Origin: Strobilurus pachycystidiatus
Taxonomy: Eukaryota > Basidiomycota > Agaricomycetes > Agaricales > Physalacriaceae
Assembly (NCBI GenBank): GCA_019915135.1
Contig: JAHLMK010000005.1
Location: 682,001 to 746,000 of the forward strand
Length of the DNA stretch: 64,000 nt
Reading direction: 5' to 3'
This document shows, one piece after another, positions 22,339 to 34,600 of the stretch. The notes under the pieces were generated by a model. The model saw only the letters and a list, made by a program, of their open reading frames with translations. It was not told the origin of the DNA and searched no databases. How positions within the stretch are numbered: position 1 is the first letter of the stretch; the number at the start of each line of letters is the position of its first letter. The position numbers and the translations under genes were made by a program.

Positions 22339-23471
22339 ATGCGCCTAACCACTGCCTTTCCTGTGCTTGCTGGAGTCTGGTCAAGGGTTTCTGGGCCCCA
22401 GGGTCTAATTTGGCCTAATTTGGCCTAATTACGCAACTGCAACTTTTGCGACAACACTCAGTTGAATATACGGCACTTGTAACTTGTAAGCACAGTGACT
22501 AGTCGAGTACTGTTATTGTCAAGGCCAGGCAGTCACCATTGGATCTTCGGTCAACGCGTCGGGCACCATTCCCTTTGTCCTGAATGACACAACCTACCAC
22601 ACCTGGGTCGATGTTCAGGTTGCGAATAATCCAGGTCTTGCCACCTTGGGCACACCTCTCGTTGTATTACACGGAGGTCCCGGTTTCACGCACAACTACA
22701 TGCTGCCATTGGGCGACCTTGCATCTACCCGCCCCGTCATATTCTATGACCAGATCGGCAATGGCAAATCATCCACCCTCGACAACTCATCTATCACTTT
22801 CGGTATAGACCTCTACCTTAATGAGCTCGACAATGTCCTCAGTCGTCTCAAGATCGAAAATTTCGATCTGCTGGGTCATTCTTGGGGAGGGATTCTCGCC
22901 TCAGAATACGCTGTTCAGCGCCAGAACCCAGGATTGAAACACCTCATTCTCTCGAACTCGTTGCCTCAGGGGAGCCTTTGGGTCCAATCCGAGGCAACAC
23001 TTCTGTCGACATTTCCGGAGGAGGTGCAACAGAACGTTTCAGTCGGCTTTTCCGACCCGGAACGATTTCGGGCGGGAATGCAGGCCTTTTTCGCTGTACA
23101 TGGATGCACACTGAGCCCATGGCCTCACCCTTGGGAGATATCGTTCGACGATATGTTCAATGATCCCACTGTACAGATTCAGATGTGAGTGACACTGTTC
23201 AGGCTCAGACTGTTCATCGACAGATGGCTGATTCGGATCCTACAGGAGCCCGGTTCTTGAGTCGTGGTCAATCATTGATCGTTTGAAAGCGATCACCATA
23301 CCGACTTTGGTGCTCAATGGCGCAGCCGACATTTCCCAAGACTTCGTCAATCAGCCTTTTCTCGATAACATTGCGGGTTCTGTGCACGTCAAGTTTGAAA
23401 ATTCCAGCCACATGCCTATGTGGGAGGAGAGGGCGCGTTATATGGAAGTGGTTGGGGATTTTCTGGGGTGA
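22339..23471 (+). CDS. proline iminopeptidase-like alpha/beta hydrolase
   Basis: Serine hydrolase of the prolyl aminopeptidase family, which removes N-terminal proline. The catalytic set is visible: VVLHGGPGFTHNY (oxyanion loop), DQIGNGKS, GHSWGG with the nucleophile Ser, NGAADISQD with the Asp, and SSHMPMWEE with the His. The main exon runs 22529-23184, then an intron (GTGAGT..ACAG) and the last exon 23246-23471. The 5' end is less certain: the best model begins at 22339 with a hydrophobic MRLTTAFPVLAGVWSR leader, then a 142-nt intron (22387-22528) joining in phase 0 to AVTIGSS. That would make the enzyme secreted. The proposed intron contains a TAATTTGGCC tandem repeat. Without that exon the start is unresolved. 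Confidence 0.8.
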
Positions 23472-23847
23472 ATTGAAGAGCGAAGCTCTACTGGTTGGAC
23501 GGAGAGGTTTCACCTTCGTCGGCACGGACGCTACGCTGGCTCTGGTGACCCAAAGTCTTGCTCAGAGTTGCTCAAAGTGTACGGTTGATCTCTCAAGGAA
23601 ACTTTGATATTACAACACTTTAGTCTCTTCTGATTCTCGTGCTACATCTGCATCTGTCATGTTCTTTTCAAGTTCTGTTGCCTGATGACATTGAACCAAA
23701 CAGTGCTGCGCGGTGAGAGCGGTGACGACCATAATTGGTCACGGCAACAGGGCCGGCACCCATTTTGCTCTTGACTTTGATGTCTTTTCGCTTTGTTTCC
23801 TCGGTTCACTGGTAAATCTGTAACATTATACGCTGTATCTGCGCTGT
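23472..23847. other. intergenic spacer
   Basis: 376 bp holding the 3' region of the hydrolase gene and the promoter of the next gene. Nothing distinct is seen. Confidence 0.35.
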
Positions 23848-26663
23848 ATGTCTTTGCTTTCGCTTCCCATCGACCCCGGGAACCTGTCCGACTCTGGGGA
23901 ACCGAATGGCCCCGAACTTCGCCCGCCAAAGTACCCCCACACCCGAGCACAGTTGTCGGCTTTGGCGCGACAGTTCAAGCCTGTCGACTCGTTCGACAGC
24001 GACATCGAGGGCGATGACATTCCGCGTGTCTCGTCCTCGTTTGTGAACCGTGTGGTCGCTATGCTTGTCGACGAACGCGAGGACGACCTGCAGGCCCTGC
24101 TTACTGAGGCCTTTGGCATGGATCATGAGACGGTACGTTGTTGCTGAGCTGCTTTTGAGCGGGCTATGCGCTGACGACGAGCACAGGCAGAGCAGAGCGT
24201 GCTGGATCTCATGCACAAACACCGGGACGATCTCGCAGGCGTGCCCTTCTTGTTTCTGACACCGACTCGCCGACCCATCTCGCGCCCGTCCTCGAGGGCC
24301 TCCGCTCGTCTATACCCGGCCAGGCCAGACACTCCCAATTCCGCCCCCAGCTCGCCGCTGTCGCTTGTCTTCCGCCGCCCGCATACCCCGCTCGTGTCGC
24401 CGCTCGCAGGCGGCCAGCCGTCGTCGTACATGTCCATGCGCAGTGGCAGTGATTACTCGCCGTCGTCGTCGCCGGTCCTCAGCCATGCGCACACCGTCGT
24501 CACCCAGCAGTTCACCGCCAGCCTTCCGGCCTCGCCTCTTTCGTCCCCGCGGCTTCTCAATGCAAAGGCATCAGAGTTTAAGCCAATTCCACGTCCGCTC
24601 TCCGCGGCGTCCTCCCATCCCGGCCACATGCGAGACACCCCTTCCCCGGACATGTGGGCGCACAGTCCGTTCCGGGCCACATCCAATCTCGCCATAGCTG
24701 CACCCCTTCTGCCGGAACAGTCGCTGCTCACGCGTTCCTTGACGCCCAACTCTGGCCTGCGCTCCTCCATTCGCCCAGACGAGCGCGACAGCGACGAAGA
24801 AGATCCGTTCGATCCGTTTGCCCAAAAGCCTCCCATTCCCACCTTCAATTCCTTCAACGGATCTGATTTTGATGCCCAATGGTCCAACTCTTCAAATTCG
24901 TCCATGTCTCCGGAGGATCCACGGGCCGCCGACGTCCATTACCAGTTCCAGAACTCGTATGCTTCGTACGACTCATTGGTCTCGGATGACACGCCGCTTC
25001 CTGACGAAGAGTTGGATGAGGCCGAGGCGCAGGCCGCCCTCACCGATGGCATGACCCCTTTCGATGTGCTCAGCTCAGTATTCGGATCATCCCTCGCTCC
25101 CTCCGAGCTCGAAGAAGCGCTCGCTGCTAACGCGTATGACTTTGATCGTGCCATGGCCTGGCTTGTCGACCGTGCCTTGCCTACTGCCCCACAGAATCCC
25201 ATTCGGATGCAACCGATGGGCGGCCGTGTCACGGTTGTTCCGCGCGACCCCGGTATGCGCGGCGGACGAGGCGGTTTCAATCCGGCCACATCTCCCGGAC
25301 GGCCCGGCGCGAGGTACACCAATGGACGTCCAGCACAAAGCGGTAATCGTGTGTGTCGATACTTCGTCGCCGGTGAATGTCTTCGCGCGGACTGCCGGTT
25401 CAGGTAAGAATTTGTGCTCGCCTTCCATCAAGGATCCGTCAAGCTGACTCTCCATGTCTTGTCAGTCATGACCTGGAACGTGCCTTGTGTCGATTCTGGC
25501 TACGTGGGACGTGTGCGAAGCAGGACAGTTGCGAGTTTTTGCATCATCTGCCCAAGGACGTTGACATGCAGAGTCTCAACATTGCGATGGCGCGTGCCAA
25601 TGTCGCACCTGGGACCGGACCTTTGGCTGCACAAACAGTTGGAATGGACGAGTTCCCGGTGCTTGGCTACGAAAACGGTCGGGGTGGGCGAGGCTTCAAT
25701 GACCGACCCTATAATGATCCCAGCAGGACGAGATTTGCAGCTGCCGTCAAGAAGGCAGCTCCTCCTTCCTCACATGCTGACATAGCTGCGCGACGGGAAG
25801 CCATGGGGACTCTAGTTGACAACTTGCATACACGCTCTGCCATTGTCGCACCTAAACCCTCTCCCCGTCTCAAATTGCGTCCACCAGCTCTGCTACCAAC
25901 TCTCAATACCGGAGAATCCGTCAACAGTTTGTACATGGCGTATCGGTCTCGTGCGTTGCAGCTTGGAGCTGCGCGCAATGCGTGTCTGTCCCGCGCTGCC
26001 GACGCTTGGAGACGCGGAGATGGTGCTGCTGCCAAGCGCTTCAGCCGGGAAGGTCATGATCTCAACGGCAAGATGGGCGCGGAGATGACTTTGGCTGCGG
26101 AGAGGCTTGTTCGTGAACGCACCCAGCAGGCGGAGGTGGCGGTACGAAACAGGGATGCCAGCTGGTCTGACGACCCAGGCGATCGCTCGACTCGCGGGCG
26201 CGCCTGTGGTGCTGGATTTGGCATCGTTCTGGGTGTTGCAAGAAACGATGTTGGGGATGGTAAACTGACTTCGGAGGAGCGGACGGAGTGTATGCTGGAT
26301 CTGCATGGTCTCCATTCGAACGAAGCCAATGATGTCCTGGAGGAGTTCCTGCTGGCTGTGAGTATCTCATCGCCATCGAATTTAGTAAAAAATCTAATGG
26401 ACTCCTCAGCTTGAGAGAGAACACTTTTACGGGCTGGGTGAGTTTGGCTATTGAATATTCCTATGAGATGAACTAACTCGCTGTTTGCAGCCTACCTCAT
26501 TGTTGGCGAAGAAAAACACACGGGAACGCAAGACGCTGCGAGGGGAACGTCGCGGGCCCGTCTTGCTACGGGAGTGCGCGAATGGCTCCATCGTTGGGGA
26601 TACCCTTGGAGCGAGCGGGATGGGATAATATGCGTGGATCCCTTAACGCATGCTTCAGAATAG
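23848..26663 (+). CDS. CUE-like / twin CCCH zinc finger / DUF1771-Smr protein
   Basis: Five exons (23848-24132, 24187-25403, 25466-26357, 26410-26437, 26491-26663) give 864 residues. Order of parts: an N-terminal helical segment; a long Ser/Pro-rich linker; a CUE/UBA-like helical domain (PFDVLSSVFGSSLAPSELEE, then YDFDRAMAWLVD); two CCCH fingers, CRYFVAGECLRADCRFSH and CRFWLRGTCAKQDSCEFLHH; a DUF1771-type helix pair (YRSRALQLGAARNACLSRAA); and a C-terminal Smr domain starting LDLHGLHSNEANDVLEEFL and ending in a GTQDAARGTS...WLHRWGYPWSE motif. CUE/DUF1771/Smr proteins include the no-go-decay endonuclease Cue2/NONU-1, so RNA binding or cleavage on stalled ribosomes is a reasonable inference. 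The Smr domain carries LDLHG rather than a degenerate motif. The start at 23848 is the first in-frame Met. Confidence 0.88.
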
Positions 26664-27635
26664 ACTCGAGGAGAAGGAATATCGAAAAAGAATGTAATGA
26701 ATTAGTGTCATACAAGTGATAAACGATGTAATAACAGTTACGATTGGACCATTGAATGTACATATTATGCTCTCTTTTCTTTTCTTTCAAGTTCATCGCT
26801 TTGTGACGACTGGGCTCGTGTCGCACAAACCTTTCGTTGATCTGTATTTTCTCACAGACTGAGACAGATTCTACAAGGCCGAATACGTCACGCATTCTGT
26901 TCATCCAAGCTCGCCGTCGGGTAGCCATAGTACCTTTCGAAGTTTATGGAGGACGCCACTTCTGAAGACAGTTCCAGGTGGATGGATGACGGCTCTTGTA
27001 GCATGACAGACTGAATGATAGACAAATGTAGAATATCAAGCCGGGACACCTTCGCGGTGTCCTCCTCAGCGCAACACCTCCGAGTCTTAGGTGACTCTAT
27101 TAGAAGTTGAAGTGCCTCAAGGCAATGGTAAGTTTGGCAATTTAAGCGGGTTCGTCATACGCCTTACACAGAGTTATATAGGCAACGGCGCCCTAGGATG
27201 ATAGTGGATGGTACTGAAGACAGCGAGTCAGCTAAGCACGATGCCTCTTTGGCAACTACGTTGAGCTAACTGATCTTCAAGAACCTATCGGTTCCGTAGG
27301 AGGCGCGAACACTGCACCGACGCTGCGCCACCGTAAGACACTGGATCCTGACACAGACGTCTTATGCCTAACACACCTCAAAATAGAACACAACGAAGCC
27401 AGCTGACGCCCTACGTACGCTAGAGTGTGGGATCTGCCGAGCTAAACGCCCGAGTCCGCGAGTAAGGATAGGGTAACAATATAATGATTACGAAGGAAAG
27501 TCAAGGAACAATCGCCTGCCAACGAGACGCGTACGCGTTTTAGCCGAGTCTCAGTCATTTGCCATGTCTCGGCAATTAGGAGCTGAGGTACTTAAAGGCT
27601 GGACGTGAATGCTAGAGACAAATCAATTCTCCACC
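26664..27635. other. intergenic, no gene seen
   Basis: About 970 bp between the Smr gene and aldo-keto reductase copy 2. It has a small GGGACACC..GGTGTCC palindrome near 27040-27062, possibly a terminator-like or factor-binding hairpin. No gene is seen. Confidence 0.35.
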
Positions 27636-28984
27636 ATGTCCTTCTTTGCCCCCGCTGCTGAACCCCCTTCCAAGCTTGGATACTACCGCGTCTTGTCCTC
27701 TCGCGCGGGAGTGCGCGTGTCGCCGCTATGCCTCGGTGCTATGAGCATCGGAGACAAGTGGTCTCAAATCATGGGATCGATGGATAAAGAATCCAGTTTC
27801 GAACTTTTGGACGCGTATTTCGATATGGGTGGTAACTTTATTGACACGGCGAATGCCTAGTAAGTCTAGTGGTCGCGTTGCGCGTGTATGCATGCTGATT
27901 GAAGGCGTAATCAGCCAAGATGGCACGTCGGAAGAGTTCATTGGCGAATGGGCTGAGAAGCGCGGTATTCGAGACCAGCTCGTGATTGCCACAAAGGTGC
28001 TCCTTATTTCGATTCAGCAGATACTGAGCTGACGCGTTTTCTTGCAGTACACGACGAATTACAAGGGCCGCACCGGCACTGCCCAGCAAGTCAACTTTGT
28101 TGGCAACAGCACGAAGTCGATGCACCTCAGTGTCACCGATTCGCTGAAAAAACTTCGCACATCCTACATCGACCTGCTGTACGTCCACTGGTGGGACTTT
28201 GAGACCTCCATCGAAGAGGTCATGGACTCACTCCATGCACTGGTCCTGTCCGGCAAGGTCCTCTACCTCGGTATCAGCGACACGCCCGCATGGGTCGTGT
28301 CCGAAGCGAACCGCTACGCGAAGGACCACGGAAAGACGCCCTTTGCTGTGTACCAAGGCAAATGGAGCCTGCTCGAGAGGTCCTTCGAGCGCGACATCAT
28401 CCCGATGGCAAGACAGCACGGCATGGCACTCGCGCCGTGGGGTGTCTTGGGCCAAGGAAAGCTGAGGACGGACGCTGAAGAACAGAGAAGGAAAGAGTCG
28501 GGAGAGGAGGGACGTAAGGTGCTTGGACCCAACTGGGAGCGCGACGAACGTGAGAAACGCATCTCTCAGGCGTTGGAGAAGGTGGCTGGAGAGGTAGGCG
28601 CGAAGAGCATCACTTCTGGTATGTCAAACAGACTTTGGCTTTCCCAAGTCCGCTATTGATGCATTGCTCCAGTTGCCATTGCCTACGTTATGCTCAAGAC
28701 TCCCAATGTCTTTCCTATCATTGGTGGACGCAAGGTTTCGCAGCTCAAGGAGAACCTGGAGGCTTTGGATATCTCTCTTTCGCCGGAGCAGATCAAGTTC
28801 TTGGAGGATGCCGAGCCATTTGATCCTGGATTCCCGACGACCATGATTGTACGTATCCCTTGCAATTTCTATTACTGTAAGTTAGCTAACAACCTCTTAG
28901 GGTGATGGTTCGGCCTATACCTGGTTCCTGTCGTCGACTGCCAGAATGTCCAAGCTTCCTTCCATTCAGCCTATTAAACCGTAG
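27636..28984 (+). CDS. aldo-keto reductase, aryl-alcohol dehydrogenase-like (copy 2)
   Basis: Paralogue of the gene at 16715-18064, with five exons of exactly the same lengths (27636-27859, 27915-27996, 28048-28618, 28673-28848, 28901-28984) and 378 residues. The catalytic Asp/Tyr (FIDTANAYQ), Lys (IATK) and His (YVHWWDFE) are intact. Differences are scattered and mostly conservative ([42 protein letters not shown]). Intron sequences are more diverged than the coding sequence, which suggests both copies are under selection. The duplicate lies in the opposite orientation about 9.6 kb away. A TTAAAG element is about 45 bp upstream of the ATG. Confidence 0.9.
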
Positions 28985-29893
28985 ATCATTGTTCGTTGTC
29001 GGCATGTAAGATACGTGGATATGTCTGTGCGTCGAATATTATCCGAAGCGCTCAGCACCGGTTGGTACACATCCTGTTATTTCCGAGTTTGTAAGCATGG
29101 ACTCTTCTGCCATAATTGACCCAAAGGTGCCTGTTGAGGAGACCATTGGCGCAATGGCAGAAGTCACCAAGTGCATATCTGATGATATGCATACCTCTGC
29201 CATGCAATATGCGACCGATTATTGTCGCGCTTCTAGGAAAAGTGAAAGACCTCGGTATGCCCTCCGTCGCCGAGCCTGCGCTGTGTACTTCATCTCTGTC
29301 ATCCGAATCGACTGACGACTCACCCTTCGGTATGCGCATTTAGGAACGAGATCACTGGAAATACTGTAGTCGGAACGGCGGCGGCTTACGGTGAGCGCTG
29401 TAATAATCCGGCGTGTCCAATGATTTGTGAGCGACGACGGACAGGGAGCCGCCATCCGTAGTGCCAGCTATATACCACCATCGCCGCCGAAAACTCGCCA
29501 TCCCGACGCCCTGCACTAAGGATGTCGTCTAGCACGCGCCGGACATCTTCGTGACAGCGGTCGCGATGCCAGTCCGAATAACGGTGAGAAATCTTTCACT
29601 GCCAAGTTGATGCGCGTCGTTGGGCACGATACCCGTCGCCTTTGAGTACAGAGAACTTGCGATTACGAACGAATAATTGGCACAGCCAAACAGATTATGT
29701 ATAAGTTGGGAAGTTTGTCTTGTTCGTCAGTTGGATGGCTTAGAGACTACGCATATATTGTTTTCCCTGGAAATTTTTAAACTCCGATCTCAGACATGAC
29801 CTTCGCAAGTTCGCATCTCCGGCCTCCGGCATCTCCATTTCATTCCACAACCACCTGCTACTCAAAACATCAACCTCACCACCGACATCCACT
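28985..29893. other. intergenic, no gene seen
   Basis: About 900 bp. Short overlapping frames only; no motif or repeat recognised. Confidence 0.35.
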
Positions 29894-30701
29894 ATGACCA
29901 ACCAGCCTTCCCGGATCTCCTGCTGCGGATTATCTTGTCCTCGTCATAAAATCAGCTTTCTCATCACCATCCTCTTCTCTTTCTGTGCCGCCAATCTTGA
30001 GGCGCCTTATCACGCCGTGCTTATAGGCATTCGCGCCGGCGTCATCGTCTTGGGTACCCTGGGTTCCCACATCAAGATGGCAGGCAAACCAGGCCGTGCG
30101 CTGGTGGTCCACTTCACCGTCATTAGTCTGGTGTTTGTTCTGGACTTATGTGTGTTTTCTTCTTTTGTCTTTTGCTGTTCCTGCTGACTGCAATAGTTGA
30201 CCGACTTGGAAGTTCATTTACGAGTAGCATGACGAATGGGAGGAACGGCACCATCGCTACCATTGACCTCGGTTTGGACTCGGCATCTGTATCTGTTCAT
30301 GCGGCTGTTATGGCGGTCTGCTCGTTCATCTTCCGGGTGGTATCCACGGTGGTGGCCTATGCGTTTGCATGTTTTCTTGTTGCAGAGGACCCCGAGGAAG
30401 TGGTCCTGTTTGGCCCTGTCCTAGCCAGCCTACTACGTTCTTTTTATATTATATGGGTTTGTGGAATCCTCTATCTGTCTTTGCATCTTCTAATATTTGG
30501 GCCAAGGGAGTCCAACCCGATAAGACCAGGTATTTTCAAGCTGTGACAAACCTTGACTTTACATGTCTCAACCTTTCCCAGAATGCCTCTGTACTCTTCA
30601 GACCCACTTTTCAAGATGAGGCAGGACCTCAAGCTAGCGACGAAGGACAGCAACAGTTCTTCCCGTTGACTGTAATGGAAGGTCTGTCTCTTCCCAAGTA
30701 G
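29894..30701 (+). CDS. small multi-pass membrane protein
   Basis: Unrecognised family. Model of three exons: 29894-30149, 30197-30456, 30582-30701, about 211 residues. Four hydrophobic segments are visible: FLITILFSFCAANLEA, AVLIGIRAGVIVLGTLG, FTVISLVFVLDL, and in exon 2 AAVMAVCSFIFRVVSTVVAY followed by VVLFGPVLASLLRSFYII. The tail (NASVLFRPTFQDEAGP..) is hydrophilic. The first intron (GTGTGT..ATAG, 47 nt) is firm. The second (30457-30581, 125 nt) is longer than usual, chosen because it rejoins frame in phase 0 and ends LSLPK-stop. Without it the protein would read through to a stop at 30544. No enzyme motif. Function unknown. Confidence 0.55.
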
Positions 30702-30797
30702 CTGAGATATCCATTATGAACCTGTGCCGCGTATTATCATTATTAGTATTATTATACAATTGTGGACGTTGATCTGTACATTGCACCCTAGCTCGCT

Positions 30798-30956
30798 ATG
30801 CGAACAAAGAGGAAAGACTTGGAAGAGGACGGGCGTAAGATGCTTGGACCTAACTGGGAGCGCGACGAACGGGAGAAACGCGTCTCGAAGGCGTTGGAGA
30901 AGACGACTGCAGAGGTAGAGAGATAGGAGCAATGAGCATCACGTCTGGTATGTCGT
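30798..30956 (+). pseudogene. relic of the aldo-keto reductase third exon
   Basis: Matches the end of exon 3 of the two aldo-keto reductases: the frame reads [20 protein letters not shown], then KALEKTTAEV. Right after that, an insertion of several bases shifts the frame into a TAG, although the following GAGCATCACGTCTGGTATGTC still resembles the exon end and splice donor. No exons 1, 2, 4 or 5 are found beside it. It marks a third, decayed copy about 1.8 kb past copy 2. Confidence 0.8.
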
Positions 30957-31020
30957 CGGCATCGGGAAGACTGGTCTCGTTGAACAGAATCTGTGAGGTT
31001 AAAAAGACAGTCGTTCTCTG

Positions 31021-31480
31021 GTCGTTCTTGTATAGAAGAAGGCTGGCGAGCCTGGGATCACCACACGGTCGCGTTCTCCCCTCTCGCTAAGGGCATCATC
31101 ACTCGGCAGTAGAAAATTCTTCGACGACTTCGAGCCGGGCGACTTCAGGAGAACCATCCCCAAGCAGCAGGGAATTCTTCCGAGAATGTTGCCGGTGTAA
31201 GGTCGGAGAGGCTCACAACGCGACCGCTGCCTTGAGGGCGATTGAAGCTAGCTGGAATGTAGTCATCCCAAGATGATCAAGGTACTATAGATTATCTCTC
31301 TAGCTGCGAAAGCCGTATATCATACTGAATCCCCTCACAAAGAACATGGGCGCATTGAACGTCAACATGAGTCTTGAGGAAGTCGACACCCCCAGAAAAG
31401 TTGCGGAGGAGAGTGAGATTCCTGGAGATCGTTATGGAGGGTCCTCGAGCTACGGCAACCGCTGTCAGTCCCGAGCTCCC
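31021..31480 (+). pseudogene. relic of a different aldo-keto reductase
   Basis: Scattered coding blocks fit another aldo-keto reductase branch: WDHHTVAFSPLAKGIITRQ, then DDFEPGDFRRTIPK, and later MGALNVNMSLEEVDTPRKVA followed by EESEIPGDRYGG. These correspond in order to the SPLxxGxLTG strand, the DFRR-P loop and the C-terminal helix of yakC-like reductases. Stops (TAG after ITRQ, TAA at the end of the second block) and frame changes separate them. Only the C-terminal half is represented. Confidence 0.65.
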
Positions 31481-31681
31481 CAAGTATATGAACCAAGACA
31501 AGAAGACCTGTTATCATCAAAGCAGACACCAAGATTCAATGCTTCTGGAGCGTCAGTGACCCACCCACCGCCTGCGCTTCAGATCGTACAGGCCAAGGCA
31601 TTCAGTGTCAGAAAAGATCCAATTAGAGGAAAACATAAAAAAGAGAATATCCGGAAGTACATGTAAAGCGATTGTCCACGA

Positions 31682-34600
31682 TTAATAACCAAAGCCTGTC
31701 ATTGCCGGATGTAATCCGTTCATGCCTGGAGGAGCTGAGCCCGCAAAGCTGAAGCGCGATAATCAGTGATTAGCTCGAGGAAGAAAAGCTTCGTAGACGT
31801 ACCCGTTAGTAAGAAGTAGAGTACCAGGATTGATCATTGGTGCCTCTGCCTCTGCCTGCTCCTTTTGAACCTCCTTCTTCGCCCGCTCCTTCACTTCCTT
31901 CTCGAGCTGAGCCAGCTAAATTTGAAGTCAATGTCAGACACTTGATAAGAAGAATGAAACACACCTTTTCAACCAGTGAACGCTGGATCTGGATCTTGTA
32001 GGGCATGAAGAAGTCGTTCAGGCCGTGCTGCCACGAAAGTTCCTCCACGACATCGGAACGGAGCAGGTCGAAGCAGATGTACAGCATCGACGCGAAGCAT
32101 TCTCGGTTACCAATGTCAACAAAGTACGAGAGCAAGTCCTCGGCAACGTCGGTGGAGGCAGACACAGCGGCAGTGACCATGGCATCCTTGTACAACTTGT
32201 CCTGTTTCGATAGCGATATTGACTCCTCCCAACGAGAGTTTTTCTACAAGCTATCAGTCGCAAGCTACAACACGCAAAGAAAGGGTTTTCACCTTGTAGA
32301 GATGAGCCGCCAACCTCCTGAATTCCAACAAGTCGTGCTTCTCCAATCGCTTCGCCAGCTCAATGTTGCTGAAGTTGTCGAAGCTGTCTATTGAGTCGCG
32401 CAAGGTTTCATAATCTTCCTCCTCGATCAAAAGATCATTGTAGGCTTCGTTGACAGCCTCAATGTTGAGCTGTGAAAATCGTCAGTTCAGTGCTTTCGGC
32501 AGCAGATTATTCTTACATGTTGAACAGCGATCAGATATGACCTGATGAGAGGAATGTGGTCGCATTGACGGAAGACCCGAACGACACGGCTGTGGTCGAT
32601 ACGAGGAATAAGAACAGACAACAGGTCGGTGAGCAGTGTCGGCTGCTCGGACAGATAGAATGAGAGAGCCTTATAGTATCTGCTCGAGAGTTAGCAATGA
32701 ATTATGTGCATAGATCGCGTGAGCGTACATTTCCACGTTGGCAGCCCGGACAATGACATCCTTGAATTGGTTGTGCTCCCAGGCGTCAGCTGACCGTTCG
32801 ATCATGGCGAGGGCAGCGTTATCCTGCGTCTCGTGTCAGTCTTCGAAAAAGCTCCCGGACCTGCTACACTCACAAATTCATCGTACTTGATGTACAAGAA
32901 GACGAGCTCAGGCCAGAGATGTGCCTTTTCAGACGCCTTGATGACTTTGGGAATGTTGATACGAGACACGAACAACTTCAAGTGCTCCATGACTAGATTG
33001 AAGAGAATGTTAGTGCGATCGAAAGAAGAGCAAGGAAGCGGACGTACGCTTAGCGGGCTTGTACTTGCTCAAAAGGATAGCCAATTCCGTGAAGATACCC
33101 ATATGTGCACGCTCCAAGCTGAGACCAGCCTCAAGGAGACTGATAATCTCCTCAAAGTGTCCTCGCCTCTCGTACATGGTGAGAAGGGCTCCAAGTTCTT
33201 CGGCGTGGACGATGATGTTAAGACCACAAATCTGTGCCAAACGGAACTCGTTCTTCTCGATACAAGCTGCGTGAACCTGCTTCCAGACCCTAGAGTAGAC
33301 ATCTCATGAGTAAACAGGAAGGAACACGTGGCAACATGAACGTACTGGGTGTTACCGGCTTTGCGGGCACTTTCCACAGCGGATTGGTTCTCGCCCAGGT
33401 AGATGAGAGTCGTAGCAAGACGCGCCCAATTGGAAATGCTGGTGAAGAGGAGCTTGGCGGCTTGGTACAATTCATCCTCGAAACACTTCTCTCCAACCTC
33501 GAGGATATCAGCAACATTGGTCATACCAAGGAAGTCCTCCATGTCGTGAAGACGATCCGTCTTGGCGTAGGCATAGGCCAGTTCCGTGTCGATCTTGGGC
33601 TCGCGAAGAGACTTGCGAGCCATTTGGAGGAACCGGACGAGATCATCATGTTTACCAGCGTGGTTCGAGATCTCGATGACCTCGGCAAAGTTGGACGGAT
33701 CCTCAGCCTTGATGTAGGAATCTAATTGACGTTGAGGTGGCGCGAACGGATCGAAGCGAATAAACTAACCAATCGAATCCTTGATACGCAGACCATCCAA
33801 TTGAGCCTTCGCAAGGCGGCTCCAAACCTCCGGCTTGTTGACCTTGTTCGCGTACTCAAGACCACGGTCAATGGAGACAATGTGCTCGACGAGAACGTTC
33901 ATCGCCAAAGCGTGTTGCTCATACTTCTTGTAGATGGTGAACGCTTCCTCGAACAATCCGTGGTCGGTAGCGATCTTGGCGATGTCCCCGGCATCATAGT
34001 TCTGCAGCTTGTTGATGTATCCAACAACCTTGCCCTTGTCAGCGCGGATCGCAGTAAGAAGCAAGAGGTTCTGTAGGTTCTTGTTGTCGCTGAATGGCGA
34101 CGGTTCGATGATGATCTTCTCGAGGAGTTCAATCAACTCGATAGGCAAGTCGGCTTGCAGGAAAGCCTTGACAGTGATGGAAACATCATCGGGGTCAGTG
34201 CACTCTGGCAAGGCAGTGGCGGAGATCTATACAAAAGTTAACGTGCTGTCCCCGTAAGGAATGGGTACACCCGCCTGGTCAATCAACTGGCGACGATAGA
34301 TATTATCGGGAACGAGAACTTGAGCCCAGAGGTCGAGCTCACGACGCTTGACCAGGTAACGAGCCTGCTGCTTGAACATGGAGTTCTCGTTGGTGATGGC
34401 AACAAGTTCCTCGTCGCAGAAGCCCTTGGCGTAGGCGATGTACGCGAGGTAGGGATCCCGCTTCTCACAGAACTTTCCAACCACGAGAGGTTCATACAAC
34501 TAAAAAAGGATTAGAGAAAATCGCGCGACTGAAGGAGGTAAAGCATACGTTGTTCTCCTTGAGGAACGACTCAGGATTGTTGTTGCTGTCAATGTAGATC

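Noticed and set aside
16715..31480. Biosynthetic gene cluster with tailoring reductases
   Set aside because: No polyketide synthase, peptide synthetase, terpene cyclase or P450 lies among them; the intervening genes are housekeeping.
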